From assembly GCA_018350325.1 (NCBI GenBank), contig JAEVLN010000001.1, positions 5,733,254 through 5,797,253 of the forward strand: a DNA stretch of 64,000 nt, read 5' to 3'. Made by a program: the position numbers and the translations under genes. Below are positions 11,531 to 23,357 of this stretch, piece by piece. Source of the DNA: Globodera rostochiensis. Taxonomy: Eukaryota; Nematoda; Chromadorea; Rhabditida; Heteroderidae. Under the pieces are notes generated by a model, which was not told the DNA's origin, ran no database searches, and worked only from the letters and a program-made list of their open reading frames with translations. Each line of letters begins with the position of its first letter. The stretch's first letter is position 1.

Positions 11531-14231
11531 TTGTGCCCTTCTCCGCCGCCCTCCTCCAACTTTCTCGACACAAAATGTGTTGGGACCACAGGCCGAGTGA
11601 GTCGTCCACCAATCGATCGAACTTTCTCAGACAGAAGGCCCTTTTCAGCGAGTCCAGCAGCTCGAGAGGAACTGTTCCGGCTGAACATCGGCGGCCGTTC
11701 GTTTTGCTTCCGGCGTGACACCGTTCTCGAGGGGCGTGAGCCGAACTCCTTCCTGGTCGGTCAGCCAACGCCGCTAAGTCCGCCGTTGGAATTGCGCAAT
11801 TTGTCTGTCCTCCCCTCAGGCGAGATTGGTTCGCTTGGACCATTCAAAGCGACTTCTGCTGACTGACGGCTTTATGACCAAAACGGGCGAATATTATTTG
11901 GAGAGAAATGTGCGAGTGGCAGAACACGTGGTCGATTACTTTCTCACCGGTAAGGAAATGAGTGGATGGGCGACGGCATTGGACAACAATCCGCCGGGGA
12001 CGGACTTTACCCCCCGGTTGCGGGATTGGGTGAAGCCCCCGGGGCGGGATCGGGTAAAGCCGGGGGGGGGGGGGTAATTGTTGGGTTTTGATGCCGTCGT
12101 CACTCGTTGGTTGGTGGAAAGAGCGCCAAACTCGCTCAACTTTGTTTATTGAAATTGCAGGAAAATTGCACAAACCGGTCGATGTGTGCCCTCAGCGGTT
12201 CAGTGAGGAGCTGATCTTCTGGCGTCTGACGCGAGTGGAGGTGGAAATGACTCTAAACTCTAACTATTAATGTCATGTCATCCAATGGCATTCAACACAA
12301 AACCACAGTTTTCCCCCTCCCGTAGTTGGCGCCCTGCTGCTCCGTTCTGGCGGACAGCAGCCGACTTAAGAAGGGTCTGGAAGCGGAGAGACAGCTCGAA
12401 CAAGTCGTTGGGCATGGCCAAAACGATGCACAGCAAAGTGTTTCATTATCAGATGAACTGCTGTCGGGAGCTGCGCAAAGTTGTTTGGCATATGATGGAA
12501 GCCCCGAGCTCGTCCATCGTCTCCAAGCTGTTCACCCTCATCTCAGTCCTGTTCATCCTTGCCTCCGTCGTTGGACTCGTGCTTGGCTCAATGCCAGAGT
12601 TCCAGGCCGACAACCGCTTCTCCGAGCATTACCATGCCTTGTTGTCAGCTCGCAAGGGCTTTGGACAGTCTCAGCACCAGCTGGAGATGGACAATGCCAT
12701 CGAATTGTTGGCCGCCAAAGCTTCTGTCAACAATGCCAGCGGAGGAAACAACCACTCATTAGCCTGCACAAAAGGTAAAAATTTGACGCTGAATTCGGCG
12801 ATTGTCCCTGTCATAATCTCTTGCAGTTCATTTACCGCGCGACAGATAACCCCCAGGCATGGCTAGTCCTGCTTGAATACTGTTGCATTGTCTGGTTTAC
12901 ACTGGAGTTCCTCATCCGGTGAGTGTTTGTCCGTCGTCCGGTCATCGTTTCCCTATTCCATAAAGTGATTTGATTGATTGATTTATTGATTGATTGGACG
13001 CCTTCCACATGTCCGATCTCCGGGTTAGGGCCCCTCAAAAGCCTTTGTTCAACTCGTCTTCACGTTTCCATGCGTTCGCTTCTTTCAGTTTTGTCGTCGC
13101 TCCCCGCCGATTGAACTTCATCCGGCAGCCGATGAATCTGATCGATCTTTTCACTGTGCTGCCCGTCTTTTGCGAGGCCGCTCTCTCCGCCTTGGGGGTG
13201 AACGCGGAACGGCTCAAAGACTTGGCAGGTGGGGGAAAGGGGGGGCCCCCGGGGGGGGGGCATTTGGTTGGCTTAAAATGCTTTTGCCCCAGGCGCAATG
13301 TTGGTCATTCGCGTGCTTCGAGTATTAAGGTTTGACAATTTGTTAAGCATTTTTTCTTCAATAAATTCTAAATAATTTTTTGGCTAGGATTGCTCGGGTG
13401 TTCAAACTTGCGCGCTACTCCACCGGCCTTCAGGTTCCCCCCCCCTCTCCCCCGCGGCAATTCGAATCTTCGGCACAACACTTTCCCAAGGTGTTCGGCA
13501 TGACTTTGCGCAATTCGTTGAGAGAGCTTTGCATGCTGTCAATGTTCCTTCTGTGCGGCACGGTGTTCTTCTCCACGCTGATGTACGGTAACCGAACGGA
13601 CGGACCTTTTCCAAATCAACAAATTGCCCCCCCCCTTCACAGGTATTATGCGGAGAAGGACGAGCCCGGCTCCGACTTCCGTTCCATCCCGGCCGCCTGT
13701 TGGTGGTGCATGTCCGTTAAATTTGTGTGCTTCACTTTGCTTGAACAGTTCGCTTTAGCATCACCGTGACCACAGTGGGCTATGGCGACAGTTTGATTCT
13801 GAGTTGGGGTACGCGCACTTTTTGTGGCACTTTTTGTAGGGTAAAATTGTTGGTACTTTTATTCCAAGTTGGGAAGCTGGTCGCGGCACTTTCCTCCATT
13901 TTCGGCATCATCATCCTGGCATTTCCCATCTCCATGGTGGTCGAGAACTTTGCGGTCGCTCAGCAGAAAAGCAAATTGGAGAATCAACTCCGGGAGGGTT
14001 TGTGCCAACTCTCTGATCAGTGCCAAGCCCCAAATTTTCATTCAGTTCAAATGGCGAGTGTGGCCAACGACTATTTGATGCGCCGTTATCCGAGTGAGTT
14101 CTTCACATTCAATTTTTGTTTTTCAAAATTCCCGTGGAGGTCGGCGGAAGGCGTGCAGAGACCCGCTGGAGTTGCCTTGCGGTGGTTCGCCTTATTCGGC
14201 ACTGAACGAATTGAATTTTGACGAAAAATGA
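11531..14231 (+). CDS. Voltage-gated K+ channel alpha subunit (Kv B), tandem paralogue
   Basis: Same architecture and strand as Kv A, about 0.9 kb downstream, so probably an old tandem duplicate. T1: LFRLNIGGRSFCFRRDTVL (~11675-11730), RLVRLDHSKRLLLTDG, GEYYLERNVRVAEHVVDYFL, GKLHKPVDVCPQRFSEELIF. S1: LFTLISVLFILASVVGLVLG (~12525). S2: AWLVLLEYCCIVWFTLEFLI (~12855). S3: FIRQPMNLIDLFTVLPVFCE (~13115). S4: MLVIRVLR then IARVFKLARYSTGLQ, split by an intron at ~13331-13387. S5: ELCMLSMFLLCGTVFFSTLM. Pore: ITVTTVGYGDSLILSWG (~13762). S6: IFGIIILAFPISMVVENFAV. A coiled basic tail follows, and the last exon probably ends with LNELNFDEK at 14231. The pore exon is not interrupted at GYG, unlike Kv A. 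The frame across the first T1 intron does not join cleanly, so start and first exons are provisional. Confidence 0.82.
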
Positions 14232-14730
14232 GCGCGCGCGGCCGGCGACCATTTAGACGACAACGGTCCCCCCCCCCCCCGACACTTTGATTGTGTCCCA
14301 ATTCCCTCGTCCCCCCCCCCGGCGTCCCATTGTTCCTCTAATTCTGTGTCATTCCCGCCCATTCATTGTCACATCAAAATTGGGTTGATGGGGGGGGGGG
14401 GGGGGGGTCGACGATGGGCGATGCCCCCCTCCCCCCCCCCCTCACGCACTCATCTCGCGCATTTCCCTCCATTGAAAGAGTTACGATCCTCACTCACGTG
14501 ACGCCCACCGAGTTAGTCGGGTTTATTTTGTCATAAAACAACGCATAAAATGCTCTCGAAAAGTGCAAATGTCCGTCCGTCCAAAAAGTTTTTTCAAAAA
14601 TTACAAAACGAGGAAAATGGCGACGGAAAGAAGCACCGACTCCGTCCGTCCGATTCCCTAACTCGCCTCCCCCCCCCCCAACTTTTACACTAAAACGCAC
14701 TTTAGTTGAAGAATTTGCCACCAAACTTTC
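14232..14730. other. Intergenic, C/G-run rich
   Basis: No gene is recognised. Long C and G runs occur at about 14267, 14310, 14390 and 14430, and repeated 'gtccgtccgtcc' lies near 14570 and 14640. Confidence 0.4.
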
Positions 14731-14739
14731 GAATGTAAC

Positions 14740-15463
14740 CAACGGCGGATGTGGCCTTACCCCTCAAACAGCAGGTAACAACGTATCGGTGATTAGCTGC
14801 CGGAAAGAATGCAAATAACGCCCATTGCCAAATTTTTACAATGAGGCTTTGGGGTTTTGTTTCGGAATTTTGGATCAATTTTCTTAAAAATTGACCAAAT
14901 TTCCTAATTTCACCGCCACAGACCCGCCTCTTGGCAACATTACTACGGCCATTCATCGTCGTCAACAGGTGCGGACGAACAACGGCGCGCAACAGTCACT
15001 TCCGGCATTGCCGCAGGCCTCACTCTCATCGTTTTCTTCACCATTTTCCTGCTCACCTTCGGCTGTCGTCTGTACAACAGAAGCCGAAGGCAACAGCAAA
15101 GTTTTGTCGGTGGGGCAATTATTTTTATTCAAATGAAAAAAACCTTTAGTGGGGGCATTAACATGAAAAATTAATTGACTGAACTCCCCGAGCCAATTTT
15201 AATTCCTAAAAAACCCCCGAGAATCCCGACTTCCCCCAGGGGCATCCCAACTGAACCGCGTAAAATTGTCCCTCACAGATTCTCTGTCCTTTGTGTGTTC
15301 CCCTGCGGCGGTGGGCCAAGGCAACCGACGGCCTCCCCTCCCCTCCTATGAGAACGCTCTTCGAATGCCCGCCTTTCCATCGCCCGTCTCATCCCCTCCC
15401 CCCTCCATTGATGCGCCCTTTCGAGCGCCAAAACCCCCAAAGAAAACGCCACCAAACGGTTGA
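14740..15463 (+). CDS. Small single-pass membrane protein with a PPLPSYEN cytoplasmic motif
   Basis: Not a family I can name. An exon after the acceptor at 14921 reads SSSTGADEQRRATV, then one strong transmembrane segment TSGIAAGLTLIVFFTIFLL (~15000-15055), then a basic stop-transfer run CRLYNRSRRQQQ. A second exon after the acceptor at ~15277 reads NRRPPLPSYENAL, is Pro/Ser-rich, and ends PPKKTPPNG at the stop before 15464. An upstream frame at 14740-14810 reads Cys-rich (NGGCGL, ISCRKECK) and may be ectodomain. The layout suggests a type I protein with a short ectodomain and a proline-rich tail whose PPLPSYE resembles a WW-domain ligand. The joins between these pieces are inferred, and the first exon and start codon are unknown. 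Confidence 0.5.
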
Positions 15464-15616
15464 GACAGTGAGTGAATGAATGGAGATCATAAATTTACGG
15501 TTATTGTCATCAAAATATCGTCACATAAATTACTATATAAATGCCTTTAAAATAAATATGAAAATAAAATGCCCTTAATCGCTCGCTTCCATCAATCATC
15601 ACACAGTCATCTGCTG

Positions 15617-18600
15617 TCAGTCGTCATCATCGTCCTCAATTTCGCCCTCTTCGGGCCCTTCGCTTTCCCTTGTCCCACCGGTTTTCACTTTGTCCCCCGC
15701 TCCTTCGCCCTTTTCTCCGTCCTCCTCCAATCCCTCGTCCGCCCTCCTCGTTGCAACAGTTTCCTTTTCCTTTACGGTCACTTGTTGCCTCAACGAGACC
15801 AATTGCTCTCGGAACTTGTCGAATTCAATGCAGAAATCGAGTACGGCGACCTTGTTGTTGTCTTCTCCGCCTTTCTCCTCCTCCTCCTCCACACAAAAAG
15901 GGAGGAGAGAATCGACGGCGAGCGCGAACAGTTCGGGCGGAAGAACGGACGAGTGTTGGGCACACAAATGCAACAAATGGAATTTGGCCGAAGGCACATG
16001 CTGACAGAAAGGCATCACAAGTTTCAGTTTGTTTTGGCAATTAGGCCAGAAAGAGGATTACCCGCAGTTGGGGGACGAAAAAATGACGGATGAGAAAGGT
16101 CGCGGTTGGCTCGGCCAAAAACACGGAAGGACATTGGAGCAGCCGGTGGGTGAGAAGATGCGCCCAGTGCGGATCAGCAACGGCCATCTGCAGAGAAAAA
16201 GAAAGCGTTTCTTGCAAGTTTCGTGAACTGCTTGCTGTTGGTCCGTCTCACCTGTCGGGTCAAATCGGGCAAAGCGTCCAAATAGCACAGAGAGGCAGCA
16301 GCTTCGAATGGACGCCTTTTGGATGGACTCGACGGCAACGGGTCCCCGAAGGCCAAGTAGTGGACCCAGAGCAGGGCACAGACCGGGTTGGCACGTAAAA
16401 ACGGGTCCAAGGACGAGAGGCGAGGGCAACGCTCTCGGTCGAGCCAAAACCAATCCGCCACGTCCTCTTAAATGGTGTTTAGTTGTTGATTTGGTTGGAA
16501 TATAGGAGAGCAGCACGTACCGGAAATAGGGTTCCGGGATCGAACTATGGCGTATGGCCAAAAGAAGCCCCCCCCCTATAAAAGTATGAACTGCTACCCA
16601 TCGCTTTTCGACCAACCTGGGGCATTGTTCAGTTCGACTCTGATCGTGTCCTGAACTATCATTGTGGTAAAAGCGGCAAGAAAAACGGTGAATATTTCGG
16701 GGTCCATCATTTGCGAAAGTTGCTTCTGTTCCGTGAGTAAATCCTTCAAAAGGAAGTTCCGTTTAGCGCAATCAACAAATTTTGCCAACCATTCAGCAGA
16801 CCTTTGCATGCAGACCCATCAGCAGCATTTTCACCATTAAATGCACAGAAGTGAGGTCCCTGGGCTTCGTCGGATTGGCACTGAAAGCGTTGTCCCGAAT
16901 GGTCTTCACGGCCGCCGAAGCGATCATATGCAAAATGTGCGGGTCCCCAGCAATCAGAGACAATTGCGCGACGACCTTTTGGGGGTGTTTGTGGAGTTAA
17001 ATAAACGTTTGTTTATACCATACTTTTACAAGCCAAATTTTTTTTGAGATCATCAAATCGTAGTCAAGAAAAGTTCGACGGATTTGTATCGAATTCTTAT
17101 CTCATTTTATGTTTATGAAACACGTTCACAAGAATCGTGGCGAAAAATCTTACATTACTCTGTCCTTTTTTGCTTGTGTCCAGCAATGTCCTGAGTTTTG
17201 ACATTTGTTGACTATCTGCGGTGAAAAAAAAGAAGGGTAAAAACGGCGACTTTGTGACCAAAACTTACCGATAAGCTTTGCCCGGTGATGTTTCGCACAC
17301 GCATCCAAACACCATGCGAAGTCATGGCACGGATCTTTCAAAAGCATGCAAAATTTGAATGTTAAATGACCAAAACAAAAAACAAGCTTGTTTGCCACTC
17401 ACCAACTCGGGCGAGAAATTCCACGTTCACGTCGTGGGCAGCCATGAGAAGCTCAAAATGCAGGGAGCAGTAGTTGGGGTTGTCCGTGGCGAGAAAGCGG
17501 TCTCGAATGATGCTCTGTAGTGTAGGGAAAGGTTAAGTCAATTTTTAAAGAGTGCATTTTTCGGTTTTATCGCAGGTCGCGAAGTGAGCCCCCAACAGTC
17601 CCCGTACATCACTTTTGCCCAAGTCACTAAAATTTTAGATATTCTTTTAAAACAGTTTCATTTTAAAAGGTCCCAACGACGCCGTTAAACCAACACATCG
17701 CCATACTTCAAATAGCTTTGGGGGGAGCTTATAACGAATGAACATACGATAAGCTTGCAGTAAAGTATCTCGCGTTGTCCAACCATCGAAACCAATTCTT
17801 AAAAAAATTGAAAAATAAAAAATGTCAATATTTAAGCTTCTGGGGTCAGGGGAGCCGATATGCGTCGCGGAGAAAATGTTATACTCTCTGACGAAATTTA
17901 TTAAAAATTGGTCCAAAACTGCAAAATTATGCCGAACACTTTTTTTTTAAACTTTTCATGACCCTGTTTTGTAAAGCTCTCCGCTGTTTAGTTAACTCAA
18001 AAAAGCTGTTTAATAAATGCCTTGAATGTGCTTTTTCTGCCTTCGGCCCTTCCAGCTGTCGCAAGTGAAAAAATTTGTCTGCTTGTCGCTGCCAACGCCA
18101 ATTGTCGCCGACAGCAATACTCGTTCCTTGTCCAAAATGTAAGCGTCAAGAACGGGCTCAATGGCCTCCAGAAAAAGACATTCATTTTTTATCCAAATTT
18201 GTTGCTTGACCGGAAGGCTGCATTGGTCGTAAAATTCCTGAAAAAGAGTGACTTATGAAATGAATTTTTTAAGCCCAAAAAAAGTGATCGAATTTGTGGA
18301 GAGGTTTTAAACAAACTTTGTCGCAGATGATCAACTTCAAATACCTAAAAGGAATCGATCAAATGCTTTAAAAACAAAAATTTATTTTACCGATCAGCAA
18401 TATTTGGCAATTGAGCCAGCGTTTCGAGAACAATTGGGCGAATCTTGGGTGCTCGATAAAGACGAAAGGAACGTTCAAGATGCTGCTCCAATTTGCTCAC
18501 ATTTTCCGGTGTTGGTTTCTCGCCCAGTGCTCGTAATTTGGTGACCATTTTGTCAGTAAGGTCAGCGAACACCTACAAATTATTGACAGGGATGTGCCCT

Positions 18601-19141
18601 TCTCGTTCAAAATTCGAATGTGGAACCGCCCCAATTGGAAGTGCGGAACGAATCAATCCGTTCCCGGGAGGTACATACCGCTTCGTGATACTCAGTTCGC
18701 CGAATTCCGTGAAGGTCTAGCAGCTTCATGATGGGTCGCAACGAAGGAAACTTAAATGTGAGGTGGCATTTAACATCCGTTCTTGCTGTTACCTTTTACC
18801 TGAATGCTGTTTAATAGTTGAAACTCTCTGATGCATTCCATTGGGTCCTGTTTTTAAAAAACAATTTGTTCAAAAAACTCTAAATAAATCAAAAGTGGCC
18901 ATCGTCAAACACCAAAAAGAGTGAGCAAAAAAAACAGACATTTACGTTTTGGACATTTGTGAAAAAATTCCAAGAAAATTTAAAAAGCCACTAACTACTA
19001 TGGCCACCCTATAAATAGTCGTTGAACCGGACACGTCGTCAGGAGCTCGCGCAGATTGTTGGAAGTGGTAATTCCACACTTTTCCAAGTCAGCCAAATAC
19101 TGATGTTGTTGCGATAATACTGATGATGGTTGATCAGACAT
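15617..19141 (-). CDS. NELF-B (COBRA1) homologue, full-length copy
   Basis: NELF-B is the scaffold subunit of negative elongation factor, which holds RNA polymerase II at promoter-proximal pauses. Collinear blocks match the family as I know it: ADLEKCGITTSNNLRELLTT (first exon, ATG 19141), DPMECIREFQLLNSIQ (~18847-18801), FPSLRPIMKLLDLHGIRRTE (~18750), LEQHLERSFRLYRAPKIRPI (~18460), a block ending LDKER (~18120), NYCSLHFELLMAAHDVNVEF (~17460), DPCHDFAWCLDACAKHH (~17320), SKLRTLLDTSKKGQ (~17190), a block near 16960, EWLAKFVDCAKRNF (~16790), ADPHWAHLL (~16180), and a C-terminal exon from ~16010 with FCQHVPSAKFHLLHLCAQHS ending in a very acidic tail (stop 15617). Two stretches do not read cleanly: around 18000-18060 and a one-base frame change at ~16810. 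Both could be small errors, unrecognised introns or decay. Identity is secure; intactness is not. Confidence 0.82.
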
Positions 19142-19739
19142 GGCTGGACGCGAAACAACGGAAAAGAATTCCAAGTGATATCATAGACGGCAAAAAAGGA
19201 GAAAAAAGCGAACACTATGGGTCCATTCCAGCAGCAGAGAAAAACCCCTGTACTATCTCGCTTTTACTTTTTATCTCTAACATGTTCTCTTCCTTTGGCG
19301 TTCTCTCTCACCTTTTTTAACAAATAAAAAAGCATCTCGCACTTCGATCCGACAAATTTCCGTTACATCCGACAGATTTTTCTCAAATTTTCAATACCCA
19401 TAGAAAACAATATAATGCATCCATTAATGCATCAGTTTTTTGATTAATGCATTTGTTCTCGAGTTATAGTCAAAAATGTTCAAAATTTTCAACTAAATTT
19501 TTTCAAAATTCTCAAAAACTCCACCAAATTTTGGTAGTGGGTAAGAAAGGTGCACTAGAAGCTCGTCTACGAAATTTGGTCGCGAAATATAAACGTTAGC
19601 CTATGTTACAGGGTTTCGAAAATCAAAAGAAATTTCAATGGTGGGGGATATAATGTCTGACCGTGTGCTGTCTGCCGCATGGTTCTTTTTTTGAATTAGT
19701 GGTAAAATTGCGTAAATTTTGGCGCATCGTTCATTTGCT
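19142..19739. other. Spacer between NELF-B and the satellite array
   Basis: About 600 bp of AT-rich DNA upstream of the NELF-B start, presumably its promoter. It has a cluster of 'aatgcat' repeats around 19410-19450. No coding region is supported. Confidence 0.4.
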
Positions 19740-22700
19740 ATTGGGAGCGTCTGTTTCCGCATATCCAGCCGCAGATAAAACGCGCACGTGTTGGGCACGC
19801 GCGGGTTGACGCGGACCATTCAGCACACACGTTTGGGCTCTTAGAATTGCACGATAAGCGCATGCTGTTGAGGACTTCTGTTTCCACATATCCAGCCGCA
19901 GATAAAACGCGCACGTGTTGGGCACGCGCGGGTTGACGCGGACCATTCAGCACGCACGTTTGGGCTCTTAGAATTGCACGATAAGCGCATGCTGTTGAGG
20001 ACTTCTGTTTCCACATATCCAGCCGCAGATAAAACGCGCACGTGTTGGGCACGCGCGGGTTGACGCGGACCATTCAGCACGCACGTTTGGGCTCTTAGAA
20101 TTGCACGATAAGCGCATGCTGTTTAGGACTTCTTTTTCCACATATCCAGCCGCAGATAAAACGCGCACGTGTTGGGCACGCGCGGGTTGACGCGGACCAG
20201 TCAGCACGCACGTTTGGGCTCTTAGAATTGCACGATAAGCGCATGCTGTTTAGGACTTCTTTTTCCACATATCCAGCCGCAGATAAAACGCGCACGTGTT
20301 GGGCACGCGCGGGTTGACGCGGACCAGTCAGCACGCACGTTTGGGCTCTTAGAATTGCACGATAAGCACATGCTGTTGAGGACTTCTTTTCCACATATCC
20401 AGCCGCAGATAAAACGCGCACGTGTTGGGCACGCGCGGGTTGACGCGGACCATTCAGCACGCACGTTTGGGCTCTTAGAATTGCACGATAAGCGCATGCT
20501 GTTGAGGACTTCTTTTTTCACATATCCAGCCGCAGATAAAACGCGCACGTGTTGGGCACGCGCGGGTTGACGCGGACCATTCAGCACGCACGTTTGGGCT
20601 CTTAGAATTGCACGATAAGCGCATGCTGTTGAGGACTTCTGTTTCCACATATCCAGCCGCAGATAAAACGCGCACGTGTTGGGCACGCGCGGGTTGACGC
20701 GGACCATTCAGCACGCACGTTTGGGCTCTTAGAATTGCACGATAAGCGCATGCTGTTGAGGACTTCTTTTTTCACATATCCAGCCGCAGATAAAACGCGC
20801 ACGTGTTGGGCACGCGCGGGTTGACGCGGACCATTCAGCACGCACGTTTGGGCTCTTAGAATTGCACGATAAGCGCATGCTGTTATGGACTTTTTTTTTC
20901 ACATATCCAGCCGCAGATAAAACGCGCACGTGTTGGGCACGCGCGGGTTGACGCGGACCATTCAGCACGCACGTTTGGGCTCTTAGAATTGCACGATAAG
21001 CGCATGCTGTTGAGGACTTCTTTTTTCACATATCCAGCCGCAGATAAAACGCGCACGTGTTGGGCACGCGCGGGTTGACGCGGACCATTCAGCACGCACG
21101 TTTGGGCTCTTAGAATTGCACGATAAGCGCATGCTGTTTATGACTTCTTTTTCCACATATCCAGCCGCAGATAAAACGCGCACGTGTTGGGCACGCGCGG
21201 GTTGACGCGGACCAGTCAGCACGCACGTTTGGGCTCTTAGAATTGCACGATAAGCGCATGCTGTTTAGGACTTCTTTTTCCACATATCCAGCCGCAGATA
21301 AAACGCGCACGTGTTGGGCACGCGCGGGTTGACGCGGACCAGTCAGCACGCACGTTTGGGCTCTTAGAATTGCACGATAAGCACATGCTGTTGAGGACTT
21401 CTTTTCCACATATCCAGCCGCAGATAAAACGCGCACGTGTTGGGCACGCGCGGGTTGACGCGGACCATTCAGCACGCACGTTTGGGCTCTTAGAATTGCA
21501 CGATAAGCGCATGCTGTTGAGGACTTCTTTTTTCACATATCCAGCCGCAGATAAAACGCGCACGTGTTGGGCACGCGCGGGTTGACGCGGACCATTCAGC
21601 ACGCACGTTTGGGCTCTTAGAATTGCACGATAAGCGCATGCTGTTGAGGACTTCTGTTTCCACATATCCAGCCGCAGATAAAACGCGCACGTGTTGGGCG
21701 CGCGCGGGTTGACGCGGACCATTCAGCACGCACGTTTGGGCTCTTAGAATTGCACGATAAGCGCATGCTGTTGAGGACTTCTTTTTTCACATATCCAGCC
21801 GCAGATAAAACGCGCACGTGTTGGGCACGCGCGGGTTGACGCGGACCATTCAGCACGCACGTTTGGGCTCTTAGAATTGCACGATAAGCGCATGCTGTTG
21901 AGGACTTTTTTTTTCACATATCCAGCCGCAGATAAAACGCGCACGTGTTGGGCACGCGCGGGTTGACGCGGACCATTCAGCACGCACGTTTGGGCTCTTA
22001 GAATTGCACGATAAGCGCATGCTGTTGAGGACTTCTTTTTTCACATATCCAGCCGCAGATAAAACGCGCACGTGTTGGGCACGCGCGGGTTGACGCGGAC
22101 CATTCAGCACGCACGTTTGGGCTCTTAGAATTGCACGATAAGCGCATGCTGTTGAGGACTTCTGTTTCCACATATCCAGCCGCAGATAAAACGCGCACGT
22201 GTTGGGCACGCGCGGGTTGACGCGGACCATTCAACACGCACGTTTGGGCTCTTAGAATTGCACGATAAGCGCATGCTGTTGAGGACTTCTTTTTCCACAT
22301 ATCCAGCCGCAGATAAAACGCGCACGTGTTGGGCGCGCGCGGGTTGACGCGGACCATTCAGCACGCACGTTTGGGCTCTTAGAATTGCACGATAAGCGCA
22401 TGCTGTTGAGGACTTCTTTTTTCACATATCCAGCCGCAGATAAAACGCGCACGTGTTGGGCACGCGCGGGTTGACGCGGACCATTCAGCACGCACGTTTG
22501 GGCTCTTAGAATTGCACGATAAGCGCATGCTGTTGAGGACTTCTGTTTCCACATATCCAGCCGCAGATAAAACGCGCACGTGTTGGGCATGCGCGGGTTG
22601 ACGCGGACCATTCAGCACGCACGTTTGGGCTCTTAGAATTGCACGATAAGCGCATGCTGTTGAGGACTTTTTTTTTCACATATCCAGCCGCAGATAAAAC

Positions 22701-22937
22701 GCGCACGTGTTGGGCACGCGCGGGTTGACGCGGACCATTCAGCACGCACGTTTGGGCTCTTAGAATTGCACGATAAGCGCATGCTGTTGAGGACTTCTTT
22801 TTCCACATATCCAGCCGCAGATAAAACGCGCACGTGTTGGGCACGCGCGGGTTGACGCGGACCATTCAGCACGCACGTTTGGGCTCTTAGAATTGCACGA
22901 TAAGCGCATGCTGTTGAGGACTTCTTTTTTCACATAT
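19740..22937. repeat. 127-bp satellite array, left block (about 25 monomers)
   Basis: Head-to-tail monomers with a period of 127 bp begin just after 19740. Each contains the landmarks CATATCCAGCCGCAGATAAA, GCGCACGTGTTGGGC, GGGTTGACGCGGACCATTCA, CGCACGTTTGGGCTCTTAG and CACGATAAGCGCATGCTG. Monomers differ mainly at the junction before CACATATCC (TTTTTT, GTTTCC or TTTTCC) and at a few single bases. Because 127 is not divisible by three, each strand shows overlapping pseudo-open frames; none is a gene. The block ends where the LTR element is inserted, inside a monomer. Confidence 0.97.
20095..22125. repeat. Higher-order repeat of eight monomers (1,015 bp), two copies
   Basis: Variant order within the left block repeats with a shift of 1,015 bp: monomers from about 20095-21109 correspond one-for-one to 21110-22124. 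This includes a variant lacking one T (cttcttttccac) and a run with the 'gaccagtcagc' variant. Eight times 127 minus that one base gives 1,015. Confidence 0.75.
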
Positions 22938-23215
22938 AGTAAAGCGGCTGGGCCCATAGGATCAAAATGGCCGCGAGTGGGATGGGGGAGAGAGAGCAAC
23001 GCTATGCTTACCCCCTTTAAGTAGTTGGAATGTCCCCGGGGTAAATGGGCGAAAATCATATCAGTGATTGGAATCAGCGGTTGCAATAAGTGAACGGAGC
23101 GATTGGACATTGTGAGAGCATTTGTGAGAAAGTCGTTCGTAAATGACTTTCACCGGAAGTTAATATGAGAAAGGAGAAAGAAATGATCAATGACCTTTTC
23201 AGGGATATCCTTACA
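22938..23215 (-). repeat. 3' LTR of the retroelement
   Basis: This copy matches 28297-28574 base for base except at 23072, as read by eye. In the minus-strand orientation it is the 3' LTR and is preceded by the polypurine tract. Confidence 0.9.
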
Positions 23216-23216
23216 A

Positions 23217-23226
23217 CTCCCCCCTT
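23217..23226 (-). other. Polypurine tract
   Basis: On the minus strand AAGGGGGGAG sits one base before the TGTAAGG start of the 3' LTR, the position where plus-strand DNA synthesis is primed. Confidence 0.7.
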
Positions 23227-23229
23227 GCG

Positions 23230-23249
23230 CAGGATCGTCCTCGATCCTG
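23230..23249. other. Perfect 8-bp hairpin next to the polypurine tract
   Basis: The sequence CAGGATCG-TCCT-CGATCCTG is a perfect eight-base-pair stem with a four-base loop, four bases inside the polypurine tract. Its role is unknown; a structural signal in the element RNA is possible. Confidence 0.6.
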
Positions 23250-23357
23250 TTTTTTGAATTCAAGACCCATTTTGACCAAAATTTGTTGTCTAGATTGCAC
23301 TGTATTACTTTCTTGGTTTGAAATTAAAACTGAAAACTGCTATTTTACGATAACGAG

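Noticed and set aside
15560..16100. Plus-strand open frames across the NELF-B C-terminal exon
   Set aside because: They mirror an acidic, Glu/Asp-rich minus-strand exon; codon content and homology support the minus strand.
19740..22937. CRISPR-like array
   Set aside because: The period is 127 bp with almost no variable spacer, no cas genes are present and the genome is eukaryotic; it is satellite DNA.
22938..23110. Coding frame overlapping the LTR (minus strand, starting MSNRSVHLLQ)
   Set aside because: It lies in the LTR at both ends of the element, has no similarity to gag and is interrupted at the satellite border.
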